Shown here piece by piece: positions 50,241 to 58,529 of a DNA stretch of 64,000 bases (its first letter is position 1; each line of letters opens with the position of its first letter). The position numbers and the translations under genes are program-made. Below the pieces are notes generated by a model. That model did no database searches. It was given only the letters and a program-made list of their open reading frames with translations, and was not told where the DNA came from. Source of the stretch: an uncultured Clostridia bacterium (lineage in GTDB: Bacteria > Bacillota > Clostridia > Oscillospirales > Ruminococcaceae); contig CAMUJF010000013.1 of the NCBI GenBank assembly GCA_947089135.1, positions 15,440-79,439 on the forward strand, in the 5' to 3' direction.

Positions 50241-51575
50241 CTACTGCTGCATAGACCGCCCGCGGGCAAATCTCATCAAAGCGTCACGCTCGTTGGGTAT
50301 CCTTTCGTCTATTACAGCTTCAAGCATATCGTCTAAGATAGTTCCTATAGCTTCGCCCGTGAAGCCAAGCTCCAGCATATCGCCGCCGTTTACTTTCAGA
50401 TCGGAGATCTGCAAGCACGGATCCTCTGCAATTATCCTCTCCGCACGCTTCTGCATGGCTTCAATTACCTGGACCCGCTCCATACAGAAGCGGTGCTTCG
50501 CCCTGTTGTCGCCTTTCATTACTTCCATAAGCAGGAAATAATCCTCGTTTCCCAAAGTTGACAGCAAACGTTTTACCACCTTGTCGTCGTTCACCGGAGT
50601 AACATAGTGATACCGAATAAGCTTCGATACCCTCTTTATAGTGTCCGTCGGGAACCGCAGACGGCGCATAACGTTTTCCGCAATATCCGCGCTGAGCTTT
50701 TCGTGACCGTAGAAATGTCCGTTTCCCTCGTCGTCTGTTTTAAGACAGAACGGCTTGCCTATGTCATGGAGCATAAGCGCAAGGCGCACGTCCGGATCTG
50801 CTTCGGAGCGTTCCACAGCAAATGCCGTATGAGTCCAGACGTCGTATATATGGTATCTGCTGTGCTGGTCAAAATCTATGCACGGCTCTATTTCGGGGAC
50901 GATCTCGGCTATTACGTCGGAAAATTCGGTAAGCGCTTCAAAAGGCGCAGTTCCGCATAAAAGCAGCGAAAGCTCCTTTGCGGCTCTTTCCGCGGAAATT
51001 TCTTCAAGCAGATATTTCATTTTGTGAGCGGCTTCCGCTGTGTTTTTTTCGGGACTGAATCCAAGCTCCGAGGCAAAACGGAGAGCTCGCATTATCCTGA
51101 GAGCGTCCTCACCGAAGCGTTTTTCGGGATCGCCCACGCAGACTATACGGCGGCGGAAAAGGTCTTTTTGACCTCCGTACAGATCGACAAGCCCCCTGCG
51201 GGAATTATACGCCATTGCGTTTACCGTAAAATCCCGTCTGGCAAGGTCGTCCTCAAGCTTTGAGGAAAAAACAACGCTGTCAGGGCGGCGGCGGTCGGAA
51301 TAAGAGCCGTCCTTTCTGAAAGTCGTTACCTCAAAGCTTTCTCCGTTCATTATAACAGTAACGGTACCGTGCTTAAGCCCCGTTTCAACCAGCTTGAAAT
51401 TACGGAAACACTGCTTTGTCTCATCCGGAACAGCCGACGTTGCCACATCGTAATCCTTGGGCGTTCTGCCGAGAAGCTCGTCCCGAACGCAGCCGCCCAC
51501 GATATACGCCTCGTATCCGTTTTTTTCAAGGATATCAACAACAGTTTTTACATTTTTCGGCATACTGATAACCAT
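50241..51575 (-). CDS. cca: CCA tRNA nucleotidyltransferase with HD domain
   Basis: 444 residues. YIVGGCVRDELLGRTPKDYDVATSAVPDETKQCF is the class II nucleotidyltransferase head, DFTVNAMAYNSRRGLVDLYGGQKDLF follows, then the RNA-binding middle part, and an HD hydrolase domain (RLALMLHDIGKPFCLKTDDEGNGHFYGHEKLSAD). It adds CCA to tRNA 3' ends. AAGGAGGGA stands 8 bases before ATG 51575; ATG 51563 is a less good start. The tRNA-Ala gene in the window already encodes CCA. Confidence 0.94.
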   Translation of the reverse strand: MVISMPKNVKTVVDILEKNGYEAYIVGGCVRDELLGRTPKDYDVATSAVPDETKQCFRNFKLVETGLKHGTVTVIMNGESFEVTTFRKDGSYSDRRRPDSVVFSSKLEDDLARRDFTVNAMAYNSRRGLVDLYGGQKDLFRRRIVCVGDPEKRFGEDALRIMRALRFASELGFSPEKNTAEAAHKMKYLLEEISAERAAKELSLLLCGTAPFEALTEFSDVIAEIVPEIEPCIDFDQHSRYHIYDVWTHTAFAVERSEADPDVRLALMLHDIGKPFCLKTDDEGNGHFYGHEKLSADIAENVMRRLRFPTDTIKRVSKLIRYHYVTPVNDDKVVKRLLSTLGNEDYFLLMEVMKGDNRAKHRFCMERVQVIEAMQKRAERIIAEDPCLQISDLKVNGGDMLELGFTGEAIGTILDDMLEAVIDERIPNERDALMRFARGRSMQQ

Positions 51576-51596
51576 TTAAAAGTCCCTCCTTATGTC

Positions 51597-51693
51597 ATAC
51601 TAATCCCTTAGAGCCTTGTTCAGTATCTTTTTATGTGCGTTATGTGCGTTTTTGCGGCGAGATATTGTGCATAATTCAATAGGGAATTAGTAT
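51597..51693. repeat. 97-bp MITE-like element
   Basis: Imperfect terminal inverted repeats ATACTAAT-CCC and GGGA-ATTAGTAT enclose 75 bases. The interior contains TTAGAGCC, a T, then TGTTCAGTATCTT; almost the same motif occurs at 6259-6280. It lies between the CCA-adding enzyme and the alpha/beta hydrolase, and holds no gene. Confidence 0.5.
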
Positions 51694-51712
51694 TAGGCAT
51701 GATCACAAAATA

Positions 51713-52552
51713 TTATTCGTGGTCTGAATTCCATATAAAATCCAGTATCTTCCTGTTAAAATCTTTAGCCTCCTCATAAGCGGCGTGTCCCAGACCGTCA
51801 TACAGGAACAGCCTGCATTTGCAGCCTGAGGATACCAGCTTTTCGGCAATCTGCTCCGAAGCTTCTCCGGTAACTATTTTGTCCAGTTTTCCTCCGATAA
51901 CAAAAACCGGACATTTTATTTTTTCAAGCTCTCCGTAAATATCGCAGGTAAGGCAGGCTTTTGCAAGGATAACAAACCTTGTCGGATCTTCAAGCTTTGT
52001 AAATTTTGATATTACCGGCAAAAGCCGCTTATACTTTTTAACGTATCTGTCCGAGTACATTTGTAGTATCATATTATTGACAACAGCGCCGATATCTCCG
52101 CTTTCAGCGTTTTTCACCCAGCCGTTCACAGCGGCTGTAACGGTATCGTTCATGCGTGAAAGCGTTACTCCGAGAGTAAGCGTGCGCACAAACTCCGGGT
52201 ATCGGACGGCAAGATACTGAGCAGCCATTCCACCCTGGGAAATTCCGATAATGTCCGCATTTTTTATTCCGAGGATCCGCATGGCTTCCGCGATATCATC
52301 GGCTATATCGCTTACCGTAAATCCTTCCGGAACATCGTCACGCCTGTCAAAAACGAAAACTTTAAAATCTTTTGCGAACACGCGGTACATATACGCCAGC
52401 GGAACAGCCATGCCGCTTATGCTCCGCAGACTCAGACCGGGAATTATAACAAGCGGTCTTTCGCCTTTGCCGAAGCTTATGTATTTTATTTTTATGCAGC
52501 GCGTTTCGGTCACGTTTATTTTTAAAGTTGATTCTTTCGCTCCGTAAAGCAT
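51713..52552 (-). CDS. Alpha/beta hydrolase
   Basis: 279 residues from ATG 52552 (AAGGAGCG in front). GISQGGMAAQYLAVRYP is the nucleophile elbow with Ser, DKIVTGEASEQIA holds the acid residue region and LYDGLGHAAYEEA the catalytic His. No signal peptide, so it is cytoplasmic. The family includes esterases, lipases and dehalogenases; substrate unknown. Confidence 0.85.
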   Translation of the reverse strand: MLYGAKESTLKINVTETRCIKIKYISFGKGERPLVIIPGLSLRSISGMAVPLAYMYRVFAKDFKVFVFDRRDDVPEGFTVSDIADDIAEAMRILGIKNADIIGISQGGMAAQYLAVRYPEFVRTLTLGVTLSRMNDTVTAAVNGWVKNAESGDIGAVVNNMILQMYSDRYVKKYKRLLPVISKFTKLEDPTRFVILAKACLTCDIYGELEKIKCPVFVIGGKLDKIVTGEASEQIAEKLVSSGCKCRLFLYDGLGHAAYEEAKDFNRKILDFIWNSDHE

Positions 52553-52882
52553 GGGATCGCTCCTTGACTCCATAAAATTTTTAAAATTAAAAATGCATGA
52601 TTTTTCCGTTTTGAACGTCAAAAATTTCAACGAATCCCGAAGAACGTTCCGCATATACTACTTGTGCCGAAAGAAAAACGGCAAAACCAAAAGGACCGAA
52701 ACGAACCGCAAAAATGCGGACAAACCGCTGAAAGCGGATAAACCGTAAAATGCGGACGCGGGGAATACTCCGCGTCTGTAATACCAAGCTCCGACAGAAA
52801 GTTTAAAGCGAAAAGCAAAAACAGGATCGGATATTGGTATTTAAAAAACGGTTCAGGGTCTGTCCGAAAAGGAGAATCGAAA
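52553..52882. other. Intergenic region before the DUF1540 gene
   Basis: About 330 bases without a gene. A hairpin GACGCGG / CCGCGTC lies at 52755-52776 and the region ends with the Shine-Dalgarno of the DUF1540 gene; I found no clear promoter. Confidence 0.4.
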
Positions 52883-53050
52883 ATGAAAAACCCTTCAATT
52901 AAATGCGATGTAACAAGCTGCAAGCACAACATGGACACTGAGCATTACTGCACACTGGACTGCATTCAGGTTGGCACTCATGAAAAGAACCCTTCTGTTC
53001 CCGAATGCACCGACTGTCTCTCTTTCACAAAGAAGAGCTGCTGCGGCTAA
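52883..53050 (+). CDS. DUF1540 domain protein
   Basis: 55 residues, MKNPSIKCDVTSCKHNMDTEHYCTLDCIQVGTH...CTDCLSFTKKSCCG, with eight cysteines in the DUF1540 pattern (C-x4-C-x8-C-x3-C and C-x2-C). Such small Cys-rich proteins are thought to bind metal, and several are sporulation-linked; the function is not proven. AAGGAG precedes ATG 52883. It is the only plus-strand gene in this part, between two minus-strand genes, with a terminator after it. Confidence 0.85.
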   Translation: MKNPSIKCDVTSCKHNMDTEHYCTLDCIQVGTHEKNPSVPECTDCLSFTKKSCCG

Positions 53051-53105
53051 AAAGGCTGTAGGGCAAAGGGCAAAGCTTTATAAAAGCTGCCTGAATTTGC
53101 CACGG

Positions 53106-53132
53106 TAAGCGTCTTTACAAAAAGACCGCTTA
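53106..53132. terminator. Hairpin after the DUF1540 gene
   Basis: TAAGCG-TCTTT pairs with AAAGA-CGCTTA with one bulged base; it has no long T-run. Confidence 0.35.
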
Positions 53133-53155
53133 ACAAACCTTTTATCTCCTGCCTA

Positions 53156-53181
53156 AAGGGACGCTTTTATAGCGTCCCTTA
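53156..53181. terminator. Bidirectional terminator
   Basis: AAGGGACGCT / AGCGTCCCTT stem with TTAATTTTAT on the plus side; shared by the DUF1540 gene and the GH13 gene ending at 53194. Confidence 0.8.
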
Positions 53182-53193
53182 ATTTTATGAATA

Positions 53194-54954
53194 TCAGTCC
53201 TTTAGAAGCTCGAATCTGGGTTTTACATTACCGTGGTCGTCAACGTCCTCCAGGAACATATCAAGAGGGCGCACCCATACCAGCGGCTTATCGTGTATCT
53301 GCATATAGACAGCCTGTTCAGCGCAGGTCTCATGATCCTTTGCAACATTAAGGACAACATACTCTCCACCCTTGAAATGCTTATAGTGTCCGCCTATGAC
53401 TATCTTTCTTCCCTCAGGAACGCCAAGTCCTCTTATGCCGTTGTTTTTATCGGGAACAACGGGAGAGGCAGGTGCAGCGGGTGCAGCAGAAACAGCAGAC
53501 TCGGCAGGTTTTTCCTCCGCGGCGGGCTGTACGGCTTCGGAAGCCGCATTAACAGGCTCGTTTATCTGCTCGGAAATGATTTCCTTGTGTTCCGGAACAG
53601 GCTGTACGGCTGAACCGTCCACAAGTATCATAGATTTGTTTTTGGGTACGGTTATCTCGGCGTTTCCTCCGTTCACAGCGAACTGTCTGCCGCTGAGACG
53701 GTCGGCAAGCTTTCCGTAAGGAGTACCGAATCTGAAAGTATAGTCTCCGTCGCTGATGTTCAGAGCGAAGTAAACTATTTCTCCGTTAAGCTCGCGCTTG
53801 AAAAGGAATGTCTGGTTTTTAAGCTCGATTTTTGCGTAAGAGCCCGACTGCACCGCAGGAAGCGAAAGACGTATCGCGCCCAGCTCCGAAATATGGAGCA
53901 TAAGCTTGTCGTTCATGTCGGGAATATCGTCAAGGTCAAGACATGGACGGATAGCTCTGTCAGCGTCCTCTCCCCTGCCCTTTTCGCCGCGTATGCCGAA
54001 CTCGCTTCCGTAGTAAACGGACGGAACGCCGTACATACCGTACATCATGGTATAGCAGCATTCTGCGTGGTCAGGATTTTTCAGCACCGACATAAGGCGC
54101 GCAACGTCGTGGTTATCGAGAAAATTGTACATATAAATATTTCCGTACTGACCGTGCTGATACTCTATGGAATGGGCTATCTCAAAGTAATTGCGGTCGT
54201 TATGGGAGGAATAGATTCCCTTGTAGCACTGGTAATTGGTCACACAGTCGAACATATCTCCGTTCGCCCAGCGGTTGTACTGACCGTGGATTATCTCGCC
54301 CATGAGCCAGAAATCGGGTCGGAGCTCCCGCGTAAAGCGGTGTATGCGCCTGATAAAATCCTCGGTAAGACAGTCGGCAGCGTCAAAGCGGATACCGTCT
54401 ATTCCCCATTTTTCTATCCACATTTTTACAGCGCCGAAAAGATGCTCAACCACTTCATTATTGTAAAGATTCAGCTTTACAAGGTTATAGTGACCGCTCC
54501 AGCCCTCGTAGGAAAAGTTATCGCCGTATGGAGAACGTCCGCCGAAGTTAACGCCCGCGAACCAGTCCTTATAGCGTGAGCCTTGTCCGTTCTGCTGCAA
54601 GTCCTTGAAAGCATAGTGATCTCTGCCAACATGGTTGAAAACGCCGTCAAGAATAACGCGTATACCGTTTTTATGGAGAGCGGCACAGACCTCGGCAAAG
54701 TCCTCGTTAGAACCGAGACGCTTGTCTATCGCGTAATAGTCGGTAGTATCATAGCCGTGCTCAAAGGACTCAAAAACCGGTCCGAAATAAACGGCGTTGA
54801 AGTTCATTTTTTTCAGGTGCGGTATCCACTCAATGACTTTAAGTATCCTGCCTTTTTCTCCCGTTTCCGAAAAATCGGAGCGGAATTTTTCGCAGCCGCA
54901 GAAGCCCAGAGGGTAAATATGGTAAATATTTGTTTGTTCTATCCAATGCGACAT
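53194..54954 (-). CDS. GH13 alpha-amylase-family protein fused to a DUF1653 domain
   Basis: 586 residues from ATG 54954 (GAGGTC 6 bases upstream). Residues ~1-445 are a complete GH13 barrel: FDAADCL holds the nucleophile Asp, LMGEIIHG the acid Glu, NFLDNHDVARL the third Asp. No signal peptide, so it is intracellular, likely acting on maltodextrins. A low-complexity Ala/Pro/Glu linker (~450-512) leads to DUF1653 (~515-586, GGHYKHFKGGEYVVLNVAKDHETCAEQAVYMQIHDKPLVWVRPLDMFLEDV). DUF1653 is usually a free-standing protein of ~70 residues. No stop or frameshift lies in the linker, so the fusion appears real. Confidence 0.9.
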   Translation of the reverse strand: MSHWIEQTNIYHIYPLGFCGCEKFRSDFSETGEKGRILKVIEWIPHLKKMNFNAVYFGPVFESFEHGYDTTDYYAIDKRLGSNEDFAEVCAALHKNGIRVILDGVFNHVGRDHYAFKDLQQNGQGSRYKDWFAGVNFGGRSPYGDNFSYEGWSGHYNLVKLNLYNNEVVEHLFGAVKMWIEKWGIDGIRFDAADCLTEDFIRRIHRFTRELRPDFWLMGEIIHGQYNRWANGDMFDCVTNYQCYKGIYSSHNDRNYFEIAHSIEYQHGQYGNIYMYNFLDNHDVARLMSVLKNPDHAECCYTMMYGMYGVPSVYYGSEFGIRGEKGRGEDADRAIRPCLDLDDIPDMNDKLMLHISELGAIRLSLPAVQSGSYAKIELKNQTFLFKRELNGEIVYFALNISDGDYTFRFGTPYGKLADRLSGRQFAVNGGNAEITVPKNKSMILVDGSAVQPVPEHKEIISEQINEPVNAASEAVQPAAEEKPAESAVSAAPAAPASPVVPDKNNGIRGLGVPEGRKIVIGGHYKHFKGGEYVVLNVAKDHETCAEQAVYMQIHDKPLVWVRPLDMFLEDVDDHGNVKPRFELLKD

Positions 54955-54991
54955 TATAAAGACCTCGTTTCGTGAAAAATAATATATAAAT

Positions 54992-55020
54992 ATTATACCA
55001 CATTTTTCTATAAAATGCAA
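54992..55020 (-). promoter_or_regulatory. Promoter of the GH13-DUF1653 gene
   Basis: On the minus strand TTGCAT (55015-55020), 17 bases, TATAAT (54992-54997). Confidence 0.75.
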
Positions 55021-55090
55021 GCAGGTTCTGCCAAAAAATCGATACCGATGTGCAGGTTTACAATAGATAAGTAACAAAAAGGAATAAAAA

Positions 55091-55330
55091 AGGCAGCGGA
55101 AAAGGCAAACCTTATAAAATTGTTTTTGCCGCTGCAAGCGATAGGTACCCCAACACTTGACGAGCTTGCGAGCGGCAATGTCAACGGCGTTAAGATCGTG
55201 CATTTGTCGGACTTCCTCTTGAGCGACAGGCTGTAATAAATAGAAAATCAGTCTGCCATAAGAAGCTTTACAAGCTCCATTTCTCTTTCGTCTAATCCGT
55301 GTGTTCTTGTTTTCATACCAATTACCTCCA
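55091..55330. other. Gene-poor segment with fragments
   Basis: An inverted repeat (GGCAGCGG / CCGCTGC, 55091-55136) runs into a plus-strand open stretch of ~35 codons ending TAA at about 55233 (IGTPTLDELASGNVNGVKIV), which looks like the tail of a lost gene. On the minus strand ATG 55318 with GGAGGT opens a 22-codon frame (MKTRTHGLDEREMELVKLLM..). I do not recognise either. Confidence 0.4.
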
Positions 55331-55373
55331 TTTTTTATTTGTGGTTATTATTGGCATTTACACGGTTCTTTAT

Positions 55374-55696
55374 TCAGACTCCAATTTTCTGCGTATTCTT
55401 TTTCCCAATAATTAGAACATTTGGCGAAATAACATTGTGATAAGCAAAGTTATTATCGGAATAGACTTCTATTACATCAATGTTCAATTCAGAAAGCATA
55501 GTCCAAAGCAGCCAAAGCATTTCTTCTTCACGTGATCCCCAAACATACGCAACTACCATTCCTGTTTCATGGTCAATGGCATGCCATAGCTAGCATGGAG
55601 TATTTTTGCTATAAACACGTCCCCACATTTCAAGCCTTATCTTAAGGGGCTTAGAGGAAGTTTTATAAATTGGATTTACTGTTGTAAGAAGCTTTT
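55374..55696 (-). pseudogene. IS1-family InsB-like transposase remnant
   Basis: In the -1 frame after the InsA slippery site the sequence reads EMWGRVYSKNTPC, then TAG, then LWHAIDHETGMVVAYVWGSREEEMLWLLWTMLSELNIDVIEVYSDNNFAYHNVISPNVLIIGKKNTQKI and stops. It matches the DDE core of IS1 InsB (HAIDHETG-type and KKNTQKIE). It has a nonsense codon where Trp is expected and lost the C-terminal third, so it is inactive. Confidence 0.85.
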
Positions 55697-55953
55697 TGTT
55701 TTTTTAAAACATCAACAACAGTATTTTTATCCACTTCCAAAACTCGTGAAATATCTCGTACACCGCTTCCGTTAAGTGACATTTTAATAATCATTTTTTT
55801 AGTTTCAGGCAAAGCGCCATTGCTTATATATTCAGCTTGAAACGTTTTTCCGCAAGTTTTACATTTGCAGCGGGGTGTCCCATTTGCTTGTTTCCCGTAT
55901 TTTACAATTTCTTTACTTCCGCAATGTATACACCTTATCTCCGTTTTTACCAT
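55663..55953 (-). mobile_element. insA: IS1-family InsA-like protein of a dead insertion sequence
   Basis: 96 residues from ATG 55953 (TTG/ATG further up are weak). MVKTEIRCIHCGSKEIVKYGKQANGTPRCKCKTCGKTFQAEY is the InsA zinc ribbon, and SLNGSGVRDISRVLEVDKNTVVDVLKKQ the HTH. The IS1 frameshift site A-AAA-AAC is kept at 55698-55705 (plus-strand GTTTTTTT). The InsB half is interrupted, so the element cannot transpose on its own. Terminal inverted repeats were not found. Confidence 0.85.
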
Positions 55954-56044
55954 CTTTCTTCTCCTCATCTTTTGATGAGTATATTATATAATATTTTTTA
56001 TTATTTGTCAACTATTTTAAGACATAATCTTTTTTATTTAATGC

Positions 56045-56073
56045 TTGACATATTTATTTTTCTGTGATATAAT
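56045..56073 (+). promoter_or_regulatory. Promoter of tRNA-Ala
   Basis: TTGACA (56045-56050), 17 bases, TATAAT (56068-56073): perfect consensus; the tRNA begins about 11 bases past the predicted start. Confidence 0.9.
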
Positions 56074-56090
56074 ATTTATTATAGCACATT

Positions 56091-56166
56091 GGGGCATTAG
56101 CGCAGTTGGGAGCGCACCACACTGGCAGTGTGGGGGTCAGGGGTTCAAGTCCCCTATGCTCCACCA
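56091..56166 (+). tRNA. tRNA-Ala (anticodon GGC)
   Basis: 76 bases with encoded CCA. Acceptor GGGGCAT pairs with ATGCTCC (one G-T pair); D-arm GCGC / GCGC; anticodon arm CCACA-CTGGCAG-TGTGG with anticodon GGC; T-arm AGGGG-TTCAAGT-CCCCT. Its own promoter lies upstream. A phage-derived island starts right after it, and the 3' part is the usual kind of attachment site for tyrosine integrases; the other att copy would be beyond the right edge. Confidence 0.96.
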
Positions 56167-56172
56167 ATAAAA

Positions 56173-56213
56173 ATTCCCTCAAAAGCAGTATTTTAAACAG
56201 CTTTTGAGGGTTT
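56173..56213. terminator. Terminator after tRNA-Ala
   Basis: CCCTCAAAAGC / GCTTTTGAGGG stem followed by TTTTCCTTTT. Confidence 0.85.
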
Positions 56214-56221
56214 TCCTTTTA

Positions 56222-56330
56222 TTGTAAACTTCCTACAAGTTGCACTAAACATACATAAATATCACTATAAATGGGTGTCAAAACGGGTGTCAAAATAATA
56301 ACCGTCCCCAAATTAAGAGGACGGTTTTTG
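56222..56330. other. Junction segment between tRNA-Ala and the phage-derived genes
   Basis: Contains the doublet GGGTGTCAAAACGGGTGTCAAA (56272-56293 approx.), seen by me as the kind of sequence found at the end of integrase genes (minus strand FDTRFDTHL then stop), so it may be an integrase 3' remnant. It ends with a hairpin ACCGTCC / GGACGGT plus T-run (56300-56325), a terminator on both strands. Confidence 0.4.
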
Positions 56331-56645
56331 TTATAGCTCATTAATTTTTTGCATAACGACATCATAAAGCTTAGGTTGGATAAGTTGGACACTGTCCATA
56401 AGCTCCGACATTATTTTCCAAATCCTTTGAGAATTTTTGCCATTGACAGTTTGTAAAAAAACACTATTGCCGTTTGTTTCGATTATGGTTTCCGCCTCAG
56501 TGTTTATATCAGCATACATAAGCGGCTCGCCGTATAAATGGTCGTAAACCGTGTATAATGCCGCCAACTTTTCAAAATCCTGAAAAGAATTTACATTTTT
56601 TTCACATTCGGCAATAGTTTCAAGCAAATCATTCTTGGAAATCAT
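56331..56645 (-). CDS. Phage-island hypothetical protein, 104 residues
   Basis: Soluble and helical: MISKNDLLETIAECEKNVNSFQDFEKLAALYTVYDHLYG... No recognised domain. It starts 7 bases after the stop of the 145-residue gene and has little Shine-Dalgarno, so it may be coupled to it. Last gene before the tRNA. Confidence 0.6.
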   Translation of the reverse strand: MISKNDLLETIAECEKNVNSFQDFEKLAALYTVYDHLYGEPLMYADINTEAETIIETNGNSVFLQTVNGKNSQRIWKIMSELMDSVQLIQPKLYDVVMQKINEL

Positions 56646-56651
56646 ATCAAT

Positions 56652-57089
56652 TCACGCGTTCTCAACAATCTTTATTGCTCTTTCAATGGCTTCGCGCTCT
56701 TTAGTCTCGGTCGCACTGTCCATAGCCTTTTCAAGGTGTTTCATAACTTCGTCTTTGCCGTCCGCATAGCTGTAATGACCGCGCACGTAATGCTTTCCGC
56801 GGTTGGCATAGCTGCTTTCGTTGTTATAGCTGCTGCCTCCGCCTCTGCTGTATCTGCGGTCGTTTCTCTGACTATGACCGTATGTGCCGTTGATATGAGC
56901 GTCCCAGTCTCCCGCTCCGCTGTAACCGCCGTCCTCTTCAAGCATACAGATTTTGTCTATATTCTTGATCGTGTCGGTAATATAGTTTATAGCTTCAAGT
57001 TCGGGCATTTTGAGTTTGCCGCCTTTAAGTGTGTCAAGTTCTCCCAAACTATCCATAAGAGCGTCTTTAAGTCTGTAAAGTTTTTCCAT
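56652..57089 (-). CDS. Phage-island protein, 145 residues, with a Gly/Tyr/Arg-rich middle
   Basis: MEKLYRLKDALMDSLGELDTLKGGKLKMPELEAINYITDTIKNIDKIC, then a low-complexity part (RRYSRGGGSSYNNESSYANRGKHYVRGHYSYADGKDEV), then a helical tail MKHLEKAMDSATETKEREAIERAIKIVENA. This pattern recurs in gut Firmicutes prophages; the function is unknown to me. AAGGAGGATAAAA precedes ATG 57089. Confidence 0.65.
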   Translation of the reverse strand: MEKLYRLKDALMDSLGELDTLKGGKLKMPELEAINYITDTIKNIDKICMLEEDGGYSGAGDWDAHINGTYGHSQRNDRRYSRGGGSSYNNESSYANRGKHYVRGHYSYADGKDEVMKHLEKAMDSATETKEREAIERAIKIVENA

Positions 57090-57104
57090 ACCGTTTTATC
57101 CTCC

Positions 57105-57509
57105 TTATGTAGTTGGTGTTGCGGGAGCAGCCGGAGCAGTCCCGTTAATGCTTCCGAGAGCATTGTTAGGCGTGCAGCACGTTCTGCCAAGCAGCTTGAA
57201 CGTTCCGCCCGTTGCGTTTGTCGATACAACAGTGCTGTACCGCGTGCGCGTTCTTATGCCGCAGGCTGTTACCTGAGAGCAGTCGCACCTTGTAAGCGGA
57301 TACAATTCCGTACCCGTGCCTATAGTAATAACGACAGGCGCGTTAATGGTAGTCGCAGCAGGAATAGCCTGTGCAACTACAATGCAGTATTTACAGCCGT
57401 TTGCGTATGATCCGGCAGGAATGTTTATAACCAGATTGCCGCCCGTAAAAGTTACGGCTGTTGAAATTATAAGCTTATTGCATAATTTGCAAACAGGTTT
57501 GCAAGACAT
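57105..57509 (-). CDS. Phage-island Cys-rich protein, 134 residues
   Basis: MSCKPVCKLCNKLIISTAVTFTGGNLVINIPAGSYANGCKYCIVVAQAIP... with 11 cysteines and a beta-rich body, ending in Ala/Pro/Thr. No signal peptide is obvious. It is likely a structural or cell-surface protein of the phage island; the function is unknown. It is preceded by a terminator hairpin. Confidence 0.6.
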   Translation of the reverse strand: MSCKPVCKLCNKLIISTAVTFTGGNLVINIPAGSYANGCKYCIVVAQAIPAATTINAPVVITIGTGTELYPLTRCDCSQVTACGIRTRTRYSTVVSTNATGGTFKLLGRTCCTPNNALGSINGTAPAAPATPTT

Positions 57510-57529
57510 AATATCCCTCCTAAAAAATC

Positions 57530-57558
57530 AGGAGCGGCAAGGTTGGTCCCGCCGCTCC
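57530..57558 (-). terminator. Intercistronic terminator
   Basis: GGAGCGGC / GCCGCTCC stem; on the minus strand it is followed by TGATTTTTTAGG, between the Gly-rich gene and the Cys-rich gene. Confidence 0.7.
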
Positions 57559-57600
57559 GAAAAGAATCACCCATAGCGGGGAAAAGGTTATCCGTTATCC

Positions 57601-58470
57601 TCAGAAACCGCAGTTGTTTCCGCAGCCGTTATTACAGCCACCGTTATTGCCGAAAGTGGCCTGTCCGCAGCAGTTGGTGGGGAAAGTTACGGGAGTAGGG
57701 GGCTGAACGATATACGCCGCCGAAGGACACTCCGCGCCTGTACGTCTGAGTATTTCAGCCTTGTTAGCGTCCATAGCCGCCATGAGTACGGCATTCTGAT
57801 TGCTCTGAGAAGCCGCAAGACGGAGAGCCTGATTCTCGTTCTGAAGCGTGGAAATCTTATCCTGGCACAGATAATCAAGAATAGCTCTTGTACCCGCGTT
57901 CTGATTATCAATAATGTCGCGGGTGTTGTTGTTCATGGTATTCTGCAAAGCGCAGGTGTTTGTAGCCATGTTGTAGTTTACACTGTCAATGGCTCTCTGC
58001 GTTGTGCAGCAGCAGTCCGCAAGCTGGCTTGAAAGGCTGCAGAAGCTGCGTTCTACACCGTTAAAGCCCTGCATCATACCCATGTTGGTATTGTTGAAGC
58101 CGTTGGTAATGGCGTTTGTAAGAGCGTATGTACTGTCGCAAATGCCCTGCTGAATACCTCTAACGGAGTTTTCAAGACCATTGAAATTAAACTCACTGCA
58201 CAAATCGGAACGCGTAAGCGCACCTTGTGCCGCTGCATTGCCGCCGAAGCCGTTAAAACCGCCCGACATAAGCAGCCACGGAAAAATACCTCCCATACCG
58301 CCCATACTTCCCATACCAAAGCCGCCAAAGCCAAACATACCGCCGATAATTATAAGGGCAATAAGTCCAACAATGCCGTCGCCTAAAAATCCGCCGCCGT
58401 TATTGCTCTTGCCGCCGCAAGTTACCGCAAAAATATCAGCGGGTGTCATTTCGCTTGAAGTAAGTGACAT
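57601..58470 (-). CDS. Phage-island Gly-rich membrane-associated protein, 289 residues
   Basis: Starts MSLTSSEMTPADIFAVTCGGKSNNGGGFLGDGIVGLIALIIIGGMFGFGGFGMGSMGG: a Gly-rich hydrophobic segment (~30-75). A conserved middle follows (LCSEFNFNGLENSVRGIQQGICDSTYALTNAITNGFNN, then helical ALQNTMNNNTRDIIDNQNAGTRAILDYLCQDKISTLQNENQALRLAASQSNQNA). The tail is Asn/Gly/Cys-rich. The same protein type occurs in many gut phages, often near structural genes, but its role is not established. AGAGGTATTTTAT precedes ATG 58470. Confidence 0.7.
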   Translation of the reverse strand: MSLTSSEMTPADIFAVTCGGKSNNGGGFLGDGIVGLIALIIIGGMFGFGGFGMGSMGGMGGIFPWLLMSGGFNGFGGNAAAQGALTRSDLCSEFNFNGLENSVRGIQQGICDSTYALTNAITNGFNNTNMGMMQGFNGVERSFCSLSSQLADCCCTTQRAIDSVNYNMATNTCALQNTMNNNTRDIIDNQNAGTRAILDYLCQDKISTLQNENQALRLAASQSNQNAVLMAAMDANKAEILRRTGAECPSAAYIVQPPTPVTFPTNCCGQATFGNNGGCNNGCGNNCGF

Positions 58471-58529
58471 ATAAAATACCTCTTTCCTCTTAAAATTTTA
58501 TATTAAACGCGATCGCCGTTTAATTACTT

